Shown: piece by piece, positions 1 through 5,086 of the stretch | How positions within the stretch are numbered: the stretch's first letter is position 1 | Layout: the number at the start of each line of letters is the position of its first letter | DNA from: Phycisphaerae bacterium | Lineage (GTDB): Bacteria > Planctomycetota > Phycisphaerae > JAAYCJ01 | Direction of reading: 5' to 3' | DNA: 6,167 nt | Assembly: GCA_012514125.1 (NCBI GenBank) | Contig: JAAZAW010000198.1 | Coordinates: 1-6,167 of the forward strand | Translations under genes and position numbers: made by a program | The notes under the pieces: generated by a model | Told to the model about the DNA's origin: nothing | The model's database searches: none | Seen by the model: only the letters and a program-made list of their open reading frames with translations

Positions 1-1
1 G

Positions 2-484
2 GGCACCAATACCCCCGCCTTCATCTATATGGATATGGTTGGGGGAAATCGGCTGAAACTTCGTCTGATGCTCAAGGGCGGCGGTTGCGAAAATCGCAGT
101 CAGGTAAAGATGCTCAAGCCTTCCGACGGCGAAGAGGGTGTCAGGGAGTTTATTGTGGAGGTCATTCGCCAGGCCGGTGCCGATGCGTGTCCGCCCTTTG
201 TGGTAGGAGTAGGGATCGGTGGTGATTTTGAGATGAGTTGTCTGTTGGCCAAAAAAGCATTGCTCAGGCCCATTGGCTCTTCTCATGAGAATCCCTATTA
301 TGCCCGGATGGAGCAGGACTTGTTGAACCGGATCAACGATCTGGGAATCGGTCCCCAGGGGATGGGTGGAAAGACGACGGTGTTGGGTGTTTCCATAGAA
401 ACATATCCCTGCCATATCGCCTCATTGCCCGTGGCGGTCAATATCGAGTGCCACAGCCACCGGCATGCGGAAATAACTATTTGA
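2..484 (+). CDS. Class I fumarate hydratase (Fe-S), alpha subunit/domain, C-terminal part
   Basis: The frame is open from base 2, so the true start lies left of the window; the ATG at 29 is internal because conserved family sequence (NTPA motif) precedes it. The product matches the alpha part of the oxygen-sensitive [4Fe-4S] fumarases and tartrate dehydratases (Fumerase family), which interconvert fumarate and malate in the cytoplasm. Visible landmarks, numbered from the Met at 29: GGG-C-EN (17-22), LKPSDG (29-34), ACPP (53-56), GVGIGG (60-65), LGIGP (105-109), YPCHIASLPVAVN (126-138) and a terminal CHSHRH. By family knowledge, Cys54 and Cys128 are likely two of the three cluster ligands; the third should lie upstream. 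The residue after GGG is usually Ser but is Cys20 here. No beta (Fumerase_C) subunit follows; the next gene is unrelated after 134 bases. Fumarase and tartrate/other dehydratase cannot be separated from this part alone. Confidence 0.9.
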   Translation, partial: GTNTPAFIYMDMVGGNRLKLRLMLKGGGCENRSQVKMLKPSDGEEGVREFIVEVIRQAGADACPPFVVGVGIGGDFEMSCLLAKKALLRPIGSSHENPYYARMEQDLLNRINDLGIGPQGMGGKTTVLGVSIETYPCHIASLPVAVNIECHSHRHAEITI

Positions 485-549
485 CAGGGAAGAATTTATA
501 AGTATTTTCTTAAAAATTAAATAAAAAAAGATGTTTTATTAGATAAGAC

Positions 550-578
550 TTGAAAATATTAATCAACGAAAGTAATAT
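550..578 (+). promoter_or_regulatory. Predicted sigma70-type promoter for the pseudouridine synthase gene
   Basis: TTGAAA (550-555) and TAATAT (573-578) are separated by exactly 17 bases in an AT-rich gap. Transcription would start near 585 and give a leader of about 34 bases before the ATG at 619. It fits a transcription unit starting afresh after the fumarase gene. This is a motif match only. Confidence 0.5.
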
Positions 579-618
579 ACAGTAGTGACTTTATTTCTGA
601 TATGGGTCGAGTGTCGAG

Positions 619-1356
619 ATGGGTAAAGAGCGATTACAGAAAGTGTTATCGCAGGCTGGAATAGGTTCGCGTCGTAAGTGCGAACAATACATCCTTGACG
701 GACGAGTTTCTGTCAATGGGCAGATCGTCACATCTTTACCGGTGATCATCGATACGGAAAACGACTCCATTCGTTTTGATGGTGACAAAATAAAAATAAC
801 TCCGGAAAACAAGGTTTATTTAATGATGAATAAACCTAAAGATGTTCTGTGTACGACCCGGGACAATCATGGTCGAAAAACGGTTTTGGACCTTATTCCT
901 TCAGGGCTTGTTCACGAACGAGTTTTTCCGGTAGGGCGGTTGGACAAGGAGTCTCAGGGACTGTTGCTCTTGACGAATGACGGTGATTTGACCAAAAAAA
1001 TGACTCATTTGCGGTACGGAGTGGAGAAAGTTTATCTGGTCGAGGTAAATGGTCATGTGGACGGGACGATTGTCGAACCGATGTTGAAAGGAATCTGGTT
1101 GTCGGACGGCCGAGCCAGAGTCAGTCGGGTTAAAATTGTTCGGAAAGGTAAAAAATCGATTTTGGAGATAACTTTAAGGGAAGGCAAAAATCGGCAGGTG
1201 TATCGGATGCTTGCCAAACTGGGATTTTCGGTGAGTAAACTGGTTCGGATTCGTCTAGGCTCTTTGGAGTTAAAGGGAGTCGGGGTTGGGCGGACACGGA
1301 AATTGACGTCAGCCGAAATTTCGGGGCTTAAAGCTTTGATATCCGGAAAGCTTTAA
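619..1356 (+). CDS. RsuA/RluB-family 16S/23S rRNA pseudouridine synthase
   Basis: A complete 245-residue protein that isomerises a specific uridine in ribosomal RNA to pseudouridine. The N-terminal S4 RNA-binding domain covers about residues 3-60 (LQKVLSQAGIGSRRKCE, then DGRVSVNG). The catalytic domain follows: MMNKPKDVLCT (69-79), the active-site motif GRLDKESQGLLLLTNDG with catalytic Asp109, KVYLVEV (137-143), and the third motif EGKNRQVYRML (188-198), where the usual Arg before Met is preceded by Tyr. The tail LVRIRLGSLELKGVGVGRTRKL matches the family end. Size and motifs are closest to RluB (23S) or a generic family member, but the target base cannot be assigned. The start is well supported because a stop at 598-600 lies just upstream in frame; the ribosome site is weak (a GAG just before the ATG). 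The gene probably has its own promoter at 550-578. Confidence 0.93.
   Translation: MGKERLQKVLSQAGIGSRRKCEQYILDGRVSVNGQIVTSLPVIIDTENDSIRFDGDKIKITPENKVYLMMNKPKDVLCTTRDNHGRKTVLDLIPSGLVHERVFPVGRLDKESQGLLLLTNDGDLTKKMTHLRYGVEKVYLVEVNGHVDGTIVEPMLKGIWLSDGRARVSRVKIVRKGKKSILEITLREGKNRQVYRMLAKLGFSVSKLVRIRLGSLELKGVGVGRTRKLTSAEISGLKALISGKL
1328..1356 (+). terminator. Inverted repeat across the stop codon, possible weak terminator
   Basis: TTAAAGCTTT (1328-1337) and AAAGCTTTAA (1347-1356) are perfect 10-base inverted repeats around a 9-base loop. The right arm contains the last codons and the TAA stop of the pseudouridine synthase gene. A T-rich run (TTTGCTTT) follows. The stem has only two G-C pairs, so termination would be weak; each arm is itself an AAAGCTTT palindrome. 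Confidence 0.4.
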
Positions 1357-1357
1357 T

Positions 1358-1386
1358 TTGCTTTACCTTGAAGATAGATATATAAT
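1358..1386 (+). promoter_or_regulatory. Predicted sigma70-type promoter for the receiver-XRE gene
   Basis: A perfect -10 box TATAAT (1381-1386) stands 17 bases after TTGCTT (1358-1363), a partial -35 match (3 of 6). The start would lie near 1393, giving a leader of about 43 bases before the ATG at 1436. The promoter begins right after the preceding stop codon, so the regulator may be transcribed separately. Confidence 0.5.
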
Positions 1387-1435
1387 TATATTAGGTTAGT
1401 GTGGGTTAATATGTTTAAATGGGAAGGAATGAAAG

Positions 1436-2041
1436 ATGAAACCGGAACAGATTAAGATTTTGGTTGCTGACGGGGACGAAGCCAGTGCAGCCAAGTGTGT
1501 CGAAGTATTATCCAGCAAGGGTTATCAGGTCGAATTGGCCAATAATCCGGATGATGCGATGACCAGGAGTGAACAGACCACGTTTCATGTGGTATTGACC
1601 GAATTGAATTTCCCTGGTCAAATGACCGGACTGGAAATTATCAAACGTATCCGAGATCGTCATCGTCAGACGTGTGCGATTATCATGACGGGCAATCCGT
1701 CCATGGAAAGCGCCGTTGAAGCCATCCGGCTTGGTGTGTGCGATTATCTGACCAAACCGGTGATCGAGGAACGTCTGGTCGATTCGATTGGAAAAGCTCT
1801 TTCACGAAGGGGTATTTTCCTGACCAGTGAAGAGACGATCAACAAGTCGATCGGTACACGTTTACGCCAGCTTCGACGGGAACAGGGACTTACGACCCAG
1901 CAACTGGCCAATCGCGTTGGGGTTACCCAGTCGCAGATTTCCCAGGTTGAAACGGGGCGAAGCGCCGCTTCGGTGGTTACCCTGTACAAGATTGCTCAGG
2001 CATTTGAAATGAGCCTGGCGGAGATGCTCGAAGGCGTTTAA
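1436..2041 (+). CDS. Response-regulator receiver domain fused to an XRE-type helix-turn-helix; atypical phospho-acceptor
   Basis: A complete 201-residue cytoplasmic regulator. Residues about 5-122 are a CheY-like receiver domain: ILVADGDE (8-15), VVLTELNFPGQMTGLEII (52-69), IIMTGNP (82-88) with the switch Thr85, and YLTKP (104-108) with the conserved Lys107. Residues about 138-200 are an XRE/HTH_3 DNA-binding domain (IGTRLRQLRREQGLTTQQLA, then VGVTQSQISQVETGR). The usual phospho-acceptor Asp is Glu56, and one residue of the acidic metal pair is Gly13, while Asp12 and Asp14 remain. Ordinary phosphorylation therefore seems unlikely, and a constitutive or partner-controlled state is possible (inference). 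XRE outputs are less common than OmpR, NarL or Fis types. The start is firm: a stop lies two codons upstream in frame and a GGGAAGGA ribosome site (1421-1428) is well spaced. No histidine kinase is adjacent, and the targets are unknown. Confidence 0.92.
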   Translation: MKPEQIKILVADGDEASAAKCVEVLSSKGYQVELANNPDDAMTRSEQTTFHVVLTELNFPGQMTGLEIIKRIRDRHRQTCAIIMTGNPSMESAVEAIRLGVCDYLTKPVIEERLVDSIGKALSRRGIFLTSEETINKSIGTRLRQLRREQGLTTQQLANRVGVTQSQISQVETGRSAASVVTLYKIAQAFEMSLAEMLEGV

Positions 2042-2079
2042 TCGAGACTTCGCCCGCAAGTTTCTGAACAAATATGAAC

Positions 2080-2116
2080 AAGATACGGGGTATCTTTACC
2101 GATACCCCGGTATCTT
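2080..2116 (+). terminator. Rho-independent terminator after the receiver-XRE gene
   Basis: AAGATACGGGGTATC (2080-2094) pairs with GATACCCCGGTATCTT (2101-2116) with one bulged base and a 6-base loop (TTTACC). A T-rich stretch (TTTATTTT) follows after a few A residues. It lies 39 bases past the stop codon. The stem is strong, though the T-run is interrupted. Confidence 0.75.
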
Positions 2117-2185
2117 GAAATTTATTTTCCAATCATTTTCTTCATTGATCTTCGATCTTTTTTTTATGCTATTGAACTCTCATCT

Positions 2186-2443
2186 TTATTTTGAGTAGAA
2201 TTCTCCGATTCTGCGCCTGATGTCCGCAACGTTTGGGCGAATGTCCGCGAAAGACTCCCTGAAGTCCGTGAAACCACCGCGGAAGCCCGCAAAGGCACTA
2301 CGGAGGTCCCCGACAAATTTGCGGAAATCCGCGATGACCTCGCGGATTTCCGCGATGAAGTCCCTGAGATAAGCAAGGCTGCCGGGGAGGTCAACGAGGG
2401 CGCGAAGGAAGTCAACGTCGCAATAGGGGACACCCGCAATCAC
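2186..2443 (-). CDS. Doubtful small heptad-repeat ORF (85 aa)
   Basis: An 85-codon frame with a GTG start at 2443 and TAA at 2186-2188. I recognise no family. Most of it is a 7-residue repeat of the type A-D-[IF]-R-x-x-[FVI] (ADFRKFV, GDLRSAF, ADIRPNV), which would form an amphipathic, coiled-coil-like helix. Against it: no Shine-Dalgarno sequence, a GTG start, and an equally open repeat frame on the other strand. For it: a perfect TATAAT on the same strand (2459 to 2454) would start a nearly leaderless transcript about 4 bases before the GTG, although no matching -35 box is visible. It may be a by-product of the DNA repeat rather than a gene. Confidence 0.22.
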   Translation of the reverse strand: MIAGVPYCDVDFLRALVDLPGSLAYLRDFIAEIREVIADFRKFVGDLRSAFAGFRGGFTDFRESFADIRPNVADIRRRIGEFYSK

Positions 2444-2446
2444 ACA
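2216..2446. repeat. Degenerate 21-bp tandem array, 11 units, heptad-coding on both strands
   Basis: The stretch divides into 11 consecutive 21-base units. On the plus strand they read [P/A/G]-[E/D]-[V/I/F]-[R/N]-x-x-[hydrophobic], for example PDVRNVW, ANVRERL, AEIRDDL, ADFRDEV, GEVNEGA. This plus frame is open from 2195 to the TAA at 2462-2464 but contains no ATG, GTG or TTG. The minus strand, with the same codon boundaries, reads the related ADIR/ADFR heptads. Core words are GTCCGC and GCGGAA. The array is clearly GC-richer than the AT-rich DNA on both sides. It lies between the 3' ends of two converging genes. It could be a decayed coiled-coil gene, a structured repeat, or a short protein gene with an unusual start. 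Confidence 0.8.
2321..2353. repeat. 13-bp perfect inverted repeat inside the 21-bp array
   Basis: GCGGAAATCCGCG (2321-2333) and CGCGGATTTCCGC (2341-2353) are exact reverse complements around a 7-base loop (ATGACCT). The stem is GC-rich and would form a stable hairpin in RNA from either strand. It has no T-run on either side, so it does not look like a simple terminator. Confidence 0.85.
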
Positions 2447-2529
2447 GTAGGTGATTATAATTAATTTAACTTTTGTTTTTGCCCGAAAAAGTGCATCATA
2501 CGCCTTTGATTTAAACGTGTCGTAGTTTC

Positions 2530-2598
2530 GGACCCTGAGGAAAGTCGAAGGGACATTTGCTTGCCGACGTCATGTCGCTTCGACAGGCTCAGCGATCG
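2530..2598. repeat. Pair of inverted REP-like short palindromic elements
   Basis: Element A (2530-2554) contains CCCTGAG, a short divergent middle, then TCGAAGGG. Element B (2574-2598) contains TCGCTTCGACAGGCTCAGCGA and is roughly the reverse complement of A. Both match, from memory, the intergenic word family CTTCGACAGGCTCAG found repeatedly in many bacterial genomes. The outer bases differ between copies but still pair within each copy (CCCT/AGGG in A, TCGCT/AGCGA in B), which suggests that the fold is conserved. The position between converging gene ends is typical for such elements. Confidence 0.6.
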
Positions 2599-2751
2599 AA
2601 AGGTTTAACCTTTTTTCATGTAATGATGCGATTAAATCAATAGTTGTTATTGCGCAAGCGGATACCTGGCAGTTGTCAGCGTATTCAATCGTTGATCCTG
2701 CGTTTATTTCAACAACGTAACCGGTATTTGAGGGTTATTTTTCCATCGGAT
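2599..2751. other. Remainder of the gene-free stretch: short hairpin, otherwise nothing recognised
   Basis: Just after REP-like element B, AAAGG (2599-2603) and CCTTT (2609-2613) can pair around TTTAA and lead into a run of six T (2611-2616), a weak plus-directed terminator-like structure. From 2620 to 2751 I see no convincing gene, RNA or repeat. No clear terminator for the minus-strand cyclophilin gene is visible here. Confidence 0.35.
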
Positions 2752-3792
2752 TTATTCGACGACGGATGCTCTTGTGATGGTTACAGGGGTTACGGGGACG
2801 TTTTCATGATAGGCTACCGTGTGTGTGGCGACGGCGGCGATTGCATCGACGACGTCGGTTCCTTCGATGACTTTTCCGAAAACGGCATAGCCTGGATTGG
2901 CGGCATTTTGGTAATTGAGAAAATCATTGTCTTTAACGTTGATGAAAAATTGGCTTGTGGCGCTGTTGGGGTCGTTGGTGCGAGCCATGGCCAGCGTGTA
3001 TTTGTCGTTTACGAGGCCGTTGTTCGATTCATTGACGATGGGATCGTGATTTTCTTTCTGCTGAAGGTCGCTGGTCATTCCGCCGCCCTGGATCATAAAA
3101 TCCGCGATGACGCGATGGAAGATGGTTGCGCCTTTGTTGTCCTGGCCGTCAAAGAAACCTTCGTTGACATAGCGAAGGAAATTTTTGACCGTGGCAGGGG
3201 CTTTGTCCATGTTGAGTTCCAGTTTGATGTTTCCGAGCGAGGTTTCGAGCAAGACTTTGGGGTTGGCTTTGAACACTGCGTTAAGCTCCTTGTTTGAATT
3301 CATGGGAAGGGTTATATTTTTCTGTTCCGGATCGATAGAATCCGGGATATCGCCGGTCCAATTATAAAAATACCAGCCCTCGGCGGGAGTGGCGATGAGG
3401 GTTGCCTGTTCATTGGTGGCGTAAGTTCCGCCGGTGGTATTGAGCGTTCCCTCGCCTTCCTTGGCGACGGTGAGGGTATAGGAGGTTTCAATGGGAGAGA
3501 AGACGGCTTTGACGGATTTATTTTTATTCATGACGACCAGGAGGTGAGAATTGGCTCCGATGTCATCCCCTTGCCAGCTTGAAAAAGTCCAGCCTTGGGC
3601 GGGAGTGGCGACGAGGAGGACATTTTTGCCGGCATCATAGGTTCCGCCGGTATTATTGATCGTTCCCTCGCCTTCCTGGGTCACCGTCAGCGTGTATTGA
3701 GTGGAAACGGGTGTGGGTACACAGCCTGGGAGAAGAAATAAAGTTACGGACAAGGCGATCAAGCCGGTCCATCGGTCAACTAATCTTTTCAT
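2752..3792 (-). CDS. Lipoprotein with two InlB-like repeats and a C-terminal cyclophilin-type peptidyl-prolyl isomerase domain
   Basis: A 346-residue envelope protein predicted to speed cis-trans isomerisation of X-Pro bonds during protein folding. Domain order: a lipoprotein signal peptide (MKRLVDRWTG, hydrophobic core, lipobox LPGC with Cys24); two bacterial repeats of the divergent InlB-B type (33-98 and 105-174), each starting YTLTV and containing EGEGT, GGTY, ATPA-GW and a closing AVF; then a cyclophilin domain (178-345). The latter carries FHRVI-DFMIQGGG (225-238) with the catalytic Arg227 and Gln235, SQFFINVKDNDFL (280-292) and YAVFGKVIEGTDVVDAI (302-318), close to bacterial PpiA/PpiB. 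The start at 3792 is chosen over an upstream in-frame start at 3891 because it gives a proper signal peptide and has a CAGGAGA ribosome site 8 bases ahead. Val follows Cys24, with no Asp retention signal, so outer-membrane anchoring is likely. It diverges from murQ. Confidence 0.93.
   Translation of the reverse strand: MKRLVDRWTGLIALSVTLFLLPGCVPTPVSTQYTLTVTQEGEGTINNTGGTYDAGKNVLLVATPAQGWTFSSWQGDDIGANSHLLVVMNKNKSVKAVFSPIETSYTLTVAKEGEGTLNTTGGTYATNEQATLIATPAEGWYFYNWTGDIPDSIDPEQKNITLPMNSNKELNAVFKANPKVLLETSLGNIKLELNMDKAPATVKNFLRYVNEGFFDGQDNKGATIFHRVIADFMIQGGGMTSDLQQKENHDPIVNESNNGLVNDKYTLAMARTNDPNSATSQFFINVKDNDFLNYQNAANPGYAVFGKVIEGTDVVDAIAAVATHTVAYHENVPVTPVTITRASVVE
3271..3480 (-). repeat. Second InlB-like repeat unit of the cyclophilin lipoprotein
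   Basis: This encodes residues 105-174 and is the membrane-distal copy, next to the cyclophilin domain. It shares YTLTV, EGEGT, TTGGTY, IATPAEGW and the closing NAVF with the first copy. It has a few extra residues (around DSIDPEQ) before the last strand. Confidence 0.8.
3499..3696 (-). repeat. First InlB-like repeat unit of the cyclophilin lipoprotein
   Basis: This encodes residues 33-98, just after the lipid-anchored Cys and a short linker. The likeness to the second copy is also visible in the DNA: both contain GTTCCCTCGCCTTCC at about 3445 and 3661, a spacing of 216 bases (72 codons), which indicates tandem duplication. Confidence 0.8.
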
Positions 3793-4087
3793 GCCAGGGT
3801 CTCCTGAAAATACAAACGACACCATTAACGGATTAAACGAAGAGATCAATATGTCCGGGGAATCCAAACGTTTTGTTCTGCCTTCGTCCAATCAATTTTC
3901 AGATAGCATAGCAAAACATGGAAGATTTCTCCAGAGTTAAAATTGATGGATTGGCAGAGGGTCTTGAGGTAATATTCTCCAGTGTCAAATGATAAAAAAG
4001 TATATACGAAGCCTCAACGGCGCTGAAAATATGCGAAAACCAGGTGTCATCATTTCAGAAGCCCAATGATGGAAAAGGAAATAATGG
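3793..4087. other. Divergent intergenic region between the cyclophilin lipoprotein gene and murQ
   Basis: These 295 bases must hold the 5' signals of two divergent genes. Ribosome sites are clear on both sides (CTCCT at 3801-3805 for the minus gene, AAGGA at 4075-4079 for murQ). I found no promoter with well-matched boxes and spacing on either strand; TATATA (4001-4006) is the best -10-like word toward murQ but lacks a -35 partner. No small gene is supported. Confidence 0.5.
4048..4071 (+). promoter_or_regulatory. Small hairpin directly before the murQ ribosome site
   Basis: CATCATT (4048-4054) and AATGATG (4065-4071) are exact reverse complements around a 10-base loop. The stem ends 3 bases before the AAGGA ribosome-binding site of murQ. 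A leader hairpin here could affect ribosome access, but a 7-bp AT-rich stem can also arise by chance. Confidence 0.3.
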
Positions 4088-4990
4088 ATGCTTAAGGACA
4101 GATCGAAATTGACGACCGAAAAGCGGAATACGCGCAGTACCGATATTGATCGGCGGACGACGCTGGAAATTGTGGAGGTTATTAATTCGGAAGATGCGCT
4201 GATCGCTCCGGCGGTTGGACGGGAAAAAGAAAATATTGCGGCAGCGGTGGAGCTGGTGGTTGCGAGTTTTCGAAAAAAGGGACGGTTGTTTTATGTGGGC
4301 GCGGGGACAAGCGGACGGCTTGGGGTGCTCGATGCTTCGGAATGTCCTCCGACGTTCGGTGTTTCACCGACGATGGTGCAGGGGATTATCGCGGGCGGCA
4401 AACGCGCGTTAGTTCGATCGGCGGAGGGGGCGGAGGACGATAAAGCGACAGGAGCGAAGGCCATTGAGCGGAAACGGATTAAATCGAACGATGTGGTGGT
4501 GGGAATCGCGGCGTGCGGGGTAACACCGTTTGTGGCAGGGGCGATTGAAGCGGCGAAAAAGATTGGGGCGAAGACGATTTATGTAACGTGCGCTCCGGAG
4601 GCGAAAAAATTTATCAGGTCGGATGTGATTATTAATCCGGTGGTCGGGCCTGAGGTGGTGACGGGATCGACTCGGATGAAAGCGGGAACGGCGACGAAGA
4701 TGGTTTTGAATACGCTGACGACGACGGCGATGATTCGCCTTGGAAAGGTGTATGGGAACCTGATGGTCGATCTGCGGGCGACGAATAATAAACTTCGGGA
4801 TCGGGCGACAAGAATCATCGTCGAGGCGACGGGATTGAGCAAAGCCGGAGCCGCGAAGTTGCTGGATAAGGCCAAGGGGCAGGCGAAGGTTGCCATTGTG
4901 ATATATTTCCGGAAAGTGGATTTTGACACGGCGGTTGAGATTCTGGCGCAGTGCGATGGTCAGACGCGATGTGCCATTGCAGGGAAATGA
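4088..4990 (+). CDS. murQ: N-acetylmuramic acid 6-phosphate etherase
   Basis: A 300-residue, full-length SIS-domain enzyme. It cleaves the D-lactyl ether of MurNAc-6-phosphate to give GlcNAc-6-phosphate and D-lactate in cytoplasmic murein recycling. Landmarks: DIDRRTTLEIVEVINSED (19-36), YVGAGTSGRLGVLDASECPPT (69-89) with Glu85 matching the catalytic Glu of the family, SAEGAEDD (111-118) with Glu116 as the second catalytic Glu, PVVGPEVVTGSTRMKAGTATK (184-204), and GNLMVDLRATNNKLRDRA (223-240). The sugar-phosphate loop usually written AASGRTP or AASGTTP is AACGVTP here (141-147). The start is fixed: a stop lies two codons upstream in frame and AAGGA stands 8 bases ahead. An out-of-frame ATG at 4084 opens a 3-codon frame over the start. 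No anmK, murP or nagA gene is adjacent; the neighbours are divergent and convergent, so it is probably a single-gene unit. Confidence 0.96.
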   Translation: MLKDRSKLTTEKRNTRSTDIDRRTTLEIVEVINSEDALIAPAVGREKENIAAAVELVVASFRKKGRLFYVGAGTSGRLGVLDASECPPTFGVSPTMVQGIIAGGKRALVRSAEGAEDDKATGAKAIERKRIKSNDVVVGIAACGVTPFVAGAIEAAKKIGAKTIYVTCAPEAKKFIRSDVIINPVVGPEVVTGSTRMKAGTATKMVLNTLTTTAMIRLGKVYGNLMVDLRATNNKLRDRATRIIVEATGLSKAGAAKLLDKAKGQAKVAIVIYFRKVDFDTAVEILAQCDGQTRCAIAGK

Positions 4991-5086
4991 TTATCTTTGC
5001 CACGTCGGTGTGGTTACACGATGAATAATACACTTTTGATTTAGTCATCGTTTCGATTCATCATTTATTTTTCTATTTTCGACGCT
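4991..5086. other. Convergent intergenic gap, no clear terminator
   Basis: These 96 bases separate the 3' ends of murQ and the glycoside-hydrolase-like gene. Only short pairings are visible: CCAC/GTGG near 5000-5013 and ATCG/CGAT at 5047-5057. A T-rich run lies at 5065-5079. None makes a convincing intrinsic terminator, although a weak bidirectional one is possible. Confidence 0.4.

Noticed and set aside
481..509. TTGACA at 481-486 as a promoter
   Set aside because: The -35 word is perfect but overlaps the fumarase stop, and no acceptable -10 box lies 16-18 bases downstream; the 550-578 pair is better.
520..540. AATAAAA / TTTTATT hairpin as terminator for the fumarase gene
   Set aside because: The stem is entirely A-T with a 7-base loop and would be very unstable; such pairings are expected by chance in this AT-rich gap.
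1744..2071. Several open frames on both strands over the receiver-XRE gene
   Set aside because: All are shadows of a gene whose two domains are clearly recognised.
2216..2446. CRISPR array
   Set aside because: The units are contiguous 21-base degenerate repeats with no unique spacers, and no cas gene is present.
2644..3297. A 217-codon plus-strand open frame
   Set aside because: It lies antisense to the cyclophilin domain, whose motifs and signal peptide are unmistakable; its composition (Asp/Gly/Val-rich) is that of a shadow frame.
3793..3891. A 33-residue N-terminal extension of the cyclophilin lipoprotein
   Set aside because: The downstream ATG at 3792 gives a textbook lipoprotein signal and has a CAGGAGA ribosome site; the extension would bury the signal peptide.
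3701..3940. A 79-codon plus-strand open frame
   Set aside because: It overlaps the signal-peptide end of the cyclophilin gene antisense and has no recognisable domain.
4579..4929. A 116-codon minus-strand open frame
   Set aside because: It is antisense to the conserved core of murQ and shows no family motif.
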